DNA from: an uncultured Spirochaetaceae bacterium
GTDB taxonomy: Bacteria; Spirochaetota; Spirochaetia; Sphaerochaetales; Sphaerochaetaceae
DNA length: 39,792 bases
Direction of reading: 5' to 3'
NCBI GenBank assembly: GCA_944389155.1
Contig: CALXLI010000145.1
Coordinates: 1 to 39,792 of the forward strand
How positions within the stretch are numbered: position 1 is the stretch's first letter; each line of letters opens with the position of its first letter. This document shows positions 37,354 to 39,792 of the stretch, piece after piece. The notes beneath the pieces were generated by a model. It did no database searches. It was not told the origin of the DNA and saw only the letters and a list, made by a program, of their open reading frames with translations. The translations under genes and the position numbers were made by a program.

Positions 37354-38787
37354 ATGAATCTGATAAGACAGCTGAAAGAAGTAGTCATATCCGTGCTGCC
37401 TATTGTGGTAGTCGCTGCGGTCTCATCCATTCTCCTAGGGACGATGGATGGCAGTGAGATCGTTCGTTTTCTCTTTTCATCTGTTCTTGTGATCATAGGT
37501 CTCACTCTTTTTCTCTCAGGTGTCGATGTTGGGCTGCTCCCTATCGGAAACAGGATAGGATCGGCATTGACAAAGAGCCGCTCCCTGCCGCTGATGCTTG
37601 CCGTTGCACTTGTGCTGGGCATCATAATCACCATACCTGAACCGGATGTGCAGGTATTGGCGGAACAGGTCAGGGAAGTGAATCCTGCAATCAATGCAAC
37701 TGCATTCATATGGGCGATAGCGCTTGGTGTTGGCGTTTTCCTTGCGATATCGCTGGCGCGTACAGTCCTGCACCTGCCAATGAAGATCGTCATTCTGCTT
37801 TCATATATAGCGATATTCGCAGCGGCAGCATTCAATGATGATTTCTTCGTGGCAATAGCATTCGATGCTGGAGGTGCTACGACAGGGCCCTTGTCCGTTC
37901 CGTTCATAATGGCTCTCGGAATGGGTGTTGCCGCGCTTAGGCAGCATGATACGGAATCTGAGTTCGGATATGTTGCGCTCAGCTCTATCGGTCCTGTCCT
38001 TGCCGTTCTGATACTCGGTGTGGTTTTCCCTTCTGATACGGTCGCTGCAATAGGCAGTGAAGCAGATAATGCGCTGAGCCTTGGCTCTCTGATGCTGTCA
38101 AAGTTCGCGGATGTAGGCTCATCGCTCCTGCCGCTTCTTGCAGTATGTGTCCTTATGCAGATATTCGTGCTCAGAATGCCGAGGACTGAGACTATAAGAG
38201 TTGCATTCGGTATTGTCTATGCGTATCTGGGTATTGTCATATTCTTCACAGGTGTTGAGTATTCATTCTCTCAGGTTGCCTCTGAGCTTGGAGCAGCACT
38301 GAGCGCTTCCAATCCTGTATTCCTTTATCTGATAGGATTCATCCTGGGGCTTGCTGTTGTTCTTGCAGAACCAGCTGTAATGGTACTGACTGAACAGGTT
38401 GAGGATGCAAGCAGCGGGAAGATATCGAAGAAGGTGATGCTCTTCACTCTCGCGCTTGGCGTGGGACTGGCTGTTGTGCTTGCGCTTGTGAGGACTGTGA
38501 ACTCTCTGTCAATCTGGGCATTCATCCTTCCTGGATACCTTGCTATCATGCTTCTGATGATAAAGACCCCAGGACTGTTCTCAGCAATCGGATTCGATTC
38601 AGGCGGGGTCGCGACAGGGCCTATGAGCTCAACATTCCTTCTCCCGTTTGCCATAGGTGCATCTTCCGGCTCTGCTTATTCATCTTTTGGGATGATAGCG
38701 ATGATTGCCATGATGCCGATTCTGCTTATTGAAGTGCTTGGTATAATATATCAAAGAGCCATCAGCAAATCAGAAGGAGGCAAGTGA
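37354..38787 (+). CDS. DUF1538 membrane protein (two-repeat transporter-like)
   Basis: The 477-residue protein has about 12 transmembrane helices arranged as two homologous halves. Each half carries a copy of the same two motifs: IPEPDVQVLAEQV near residue 90 and LAEPAVMVLTEQV near 345; FDAGGATTGPLSVPF near 180 and FDSGGVATGPMSSTF near 420. The paired half-helices around acidic and Gly-rich motifs resemble a secondary transporter or channel. The family has no proven substrate. The ATG at 37354 has AAAGGAAAG upstream. The stop overlaps the next start (TGATG), so the PII-like protein is made in step with it. Confidence 0.92.
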   Translation: MNLIRQLKEVVISVLPIVVVAAVSSILLGTMDGSEIVRFLFSSVLVIIGLTLFLSGVDVGLLPIGNRIGSALTKSRSLPLMLAVALVLGIIITIPEPDVQVLAEQVREVNPAINATAFIWAIALGVGVFLAISLARTVLHLPMKIVILLSYIAIFAAAAFNDDFFVAIAFDAGGATTGPLSVPFIMALGMGVAALRQHDTESEFGYVALSSIGPVLAVLILGVVFPSDTVAAIGSEADNALSLGSLMLSKFADVGSSLLPLLAVCVLMQIFVLRMPRTETIRVAFGIVYAYLGIVIFFTGVEYSFSQVASELGAALSASNPVFLYLIGFILGLAVVLAEPAVMVLTEQVEDASSGKISKKVMLFTLALGVGLAVVLALVRTVNSLSIWAFILPGYLAIMLLMIKTPGLFSAIGFDSGGVATGPMSSTFLLPFAIGASSGSAYSSFGMIAMIAMMPILLIEVLGIIYQRAISKSEGGK

Positions 38788-39368
38788 TGGATTCCTGCAT
38801 GCTGATTTCCATTGTTATGAAAGGACAGGCTAAGGAGGCTATGAAAGCAGCTCGCTCCGCAGGGGCTCCCGGTGGAACCATCTGCCTTGCACGTGGTACT
38901 GCGACACATACGATACTGGCAGCTCTTGGCCTTGGGGATACTATGAAGGAAGTTCTTTTCTCTGTTGTCAAGGACAAGGATGCAGATAGGATCCTGCAAG
39001 CTGTGAAGAGCTCGAAAGCAAAAGGAATGGCGATGATAATCGATGATGAGGAGGATAGTATGGACTCTGGCTGGAGACTGATAGAGGTAATAGCTGAGAA
39101 AGGATACAGCGAAGATATAATGGCCATTGCAAGGAAGGCTGGAGCAGGTGGCGGAACAATCATAAACGCCCATGGCACAAGCACGGACGATGATGTGAAG
39201 TTCTTCGGTGCTCCTCTTGTACCTGAAAAGGAGATTCTCATGATCGTGATAGAGAAAAGCAAAGCCGATAAGGTGACAGAAGCGATACAGTCAATGGAAA
39301 TCCTCAAGAAGAAAGGCATGGGTATTCTCTTCACGCTTCCTGTTACGGCTTTCACGAATCTTGGATAA
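38787..39368 (+). CDS. Tandem PII-like (GlnB-fold) protein
   Basis: The 193-residue soluble protein holds two PII-like domains of about 95 residues. The first has KGQAKEAMKAARSAGAPGGT and ICLARGTATH, ending around residue 90. The second repeats this as KGYSEDIMAIARKAGAGGGT and IINAHGTSTDD. Classical PII proteins sense ATP/ADP and 2-oxoglutarate and plug transporters such as AmtB. The T-loop here is not of the uridylylated GlnB kind, so ligand and control differ. The ATG has AAGGAGG 6 nt upstream. It is co-translated with DUF1538 and probably gates it. Confidence 0.9.
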   Translation: MDSCMLISIVMKGQAKEAMKAARSAGAPGGTICLARGTATHTILAALGLGDTMKEVLFSVVKDKDADRILQAVKSSKAKGMAMIIDDEEDSMDSGWRLIEVIAEKGYSEDIMAIARKAGAGGGTIINAHGTSTDDDVKFFGAPLVPEKEILMIVIEKSKADKVTEAIQSMEILKKKGMGILFTLPVTAFTNLG

Positions 39369-39373
39369 TGGAA

Positions 39374-39398
39374 ATGCCACAGTGCTTTGCTGTGGCAT
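39374..39398 (+). terminator. Hairpin after the DUF1538-PII operon
   Basis: ATGCCACAG and CTGTGGCAT form a perfect 9-bp stem with a 7-nt loop (TGCTTTG), 6 nt after the stop. The following GTCTGCCTTATT is only moderately T-rich. Confidence 0.7.
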
Positions 39399-39620
39399 GT
39401 CTGCCTTATTAAGTGAAAATCCGAAAAATCACTACGATGCTAAAGGCGGCTGCGTTCAATAAGTATCTCTCAAAAAAAAAAAAAACAGTGCTTGATTTCA
39501 TAAAGAAAATCAATAAAACGATAAATTAATTATAATTCCTAATAAAGAATATATAATCTGATAATAAATTAAAATACACCTTGCTTTTCCTGTAATATAT
39601 ATTCATATGTACGCGCAAGG
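39399..39620. other. AT-rich intergenic region
   Basis: No gene is seen. It holds a run of 14 A residues (39472-39485), several TAAT-rich stretches, and a 7-bp inverted repeat ACCTTGC (39578-39584) / GCAAGGT (39615-39621) whose right arm touches the stop codon of the partial gene on the minus strand. Confidence 0.4.
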
Positions 39621-39792
39621 TTATGCAATGATGTCCGAGAGCGTAAGATCCGTGAATGAGAGGGCCTGGAGGATGGTTGAGGTCTGCATCGACCGCTCAT
39701 TGCTCGACATGAAGTACTTCACAGCCTTCCTCATCGCATCCGGCACAAGGCTGAAGAACTCGCCCCTGTCATTGCACCCTGCCGCATCAAGC
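39621..39792 (-). CDS. Hypothetical protein, C-terminal fragment (5' end beyond window)
   Basis: A minus-strand frame enters from the right edge and ends with TAA at 39623-39621. The 57 visible codons read LDAAGCNDRGEFFSLVPD, continue with a probable helix AMRKAVKYFMSSNERSM, and end FTDLTLSDIIA. The stretch is clearly richer in G and C than the flanking intergenic DNA, which supports coding. No family is recognised from so short a piece. Confidence 0.6.
   Translation of the reverse strand, partial: LDAAGCNDRGEFFSLVPDAMRKAVKYFMSSNERSMQTSTILQALSFTDLTLSDIIA

Noticed and set aside
37335-37907. Minus-strand open frame opposite the DUF1538 gene
   Set aside because: It is an antisense shadow, and the plus-strand frame has conserved repeat motifs.
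39472-39485. Run of 14 A residues as a phase-variable tract
   Set aside because: It is not inside or close to a start codon or promoter that I can identify, so there is no evidence of switching.

Overview
The window looks like chromosomal DNA of a diderm, host-associated anaerobe, most likely a spirochaete (Sphaerochaeta- or Treponema-like). This is inferred from several signs: a run of signal-peptide-bearing outer-membrane beta-barrel genes, ABC and TRAP solute-binding proteins whose signal peptides end in Ala-Gly-Gly with no lipobox cysteine, an infC-rpmI-rplT operon ending in a ZapB-like coiled-coil gene, and galactokinase, LOG and sugar-nucleotide genes of the usual bacterial kind. The phylum call is tentative because there is no rRNA in the window. 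No rRNA, CRISPR array or complete insertion sequence was seen.

Layout. 1-1.2 kb: a truncated AAA15-type ATPase (minus) and tRNA-Leu(CAG). 1.2-5.6 kb: an esterase-like alpha/beta hydrolase and four tandem outer-membrane beta-barrel genes. 5.5-11 kb (all minus): AI-2E family permease, the translation operon infC-rpmI-rplT-coiled-coil gene, a MATE transporter and galK. 11.2-14.4 kb (minus): RecQ-type helicase, an orphan HicB, a BrnT/BrnA toxin-antitoxin pair and RadC. 14.4-18.6 kb: a MerR regulator with a C-terminal cysteine cluster, convergent with a sugar ABC-import operon (two permeases, binding protein, TIM-barrel isomerase; no ATPase gene). 18.8-23.1 kb: sugar-nucleotide-type nucleotidyltransferase, LOG protein, a major outer-membrane barrel protein with a Pro/Glu/Ala linker, a GNAT acetyltransferase and an auto-inhibited Fic protein. 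23.1-31.4 kb: a FadR-type GntR regulator divergent from a catabolic operon (cupin, crotonase, TRAP transporter, aldo/keto reductase, isocitrate-lyase-family C-C lyase), followed by a ketopantoate-reductase-like gene and a YhcH/YiaL gene. 31.5-37.2 kb (minus): CstA, a toxin-antitoxin-like pair whose GNAT half is split by an in-frame stop, a DUF362 protein and a beta-mannosidase homologue that appears to have lost its catalytic core. 37.3-39.4 kb: a two-repeat DUF1538 membrane protein translationally coupled to a two-domain PII-like protein. 39.6 kb to the end: a partial unknown gene.

Most notable points. (1) Many first genes of transcription units have no Shine-Dalgarno sequence, but have a good -10 box (often an extended TGn -10) ending only 6-9 nt before ATG. 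These look like leaderless mRNAs, and at least eight are seen here. (2) The DUF1538 plus tandem-PII pair looks like a membrane transporter with a dedicated sensor of unknown ligand. (3) The GntR-controlled TRAP operon combines genes that match no pathway I can name, and its operators are visible in the sequence. (4) Other oddities are the catalytic-core-less beta-mannosidase, the stop-split GNAT toxin, the SoxR-like cysteine cluster in the MerR protein, and a Fic protein with its inhibitory motif in its own N-terminus.
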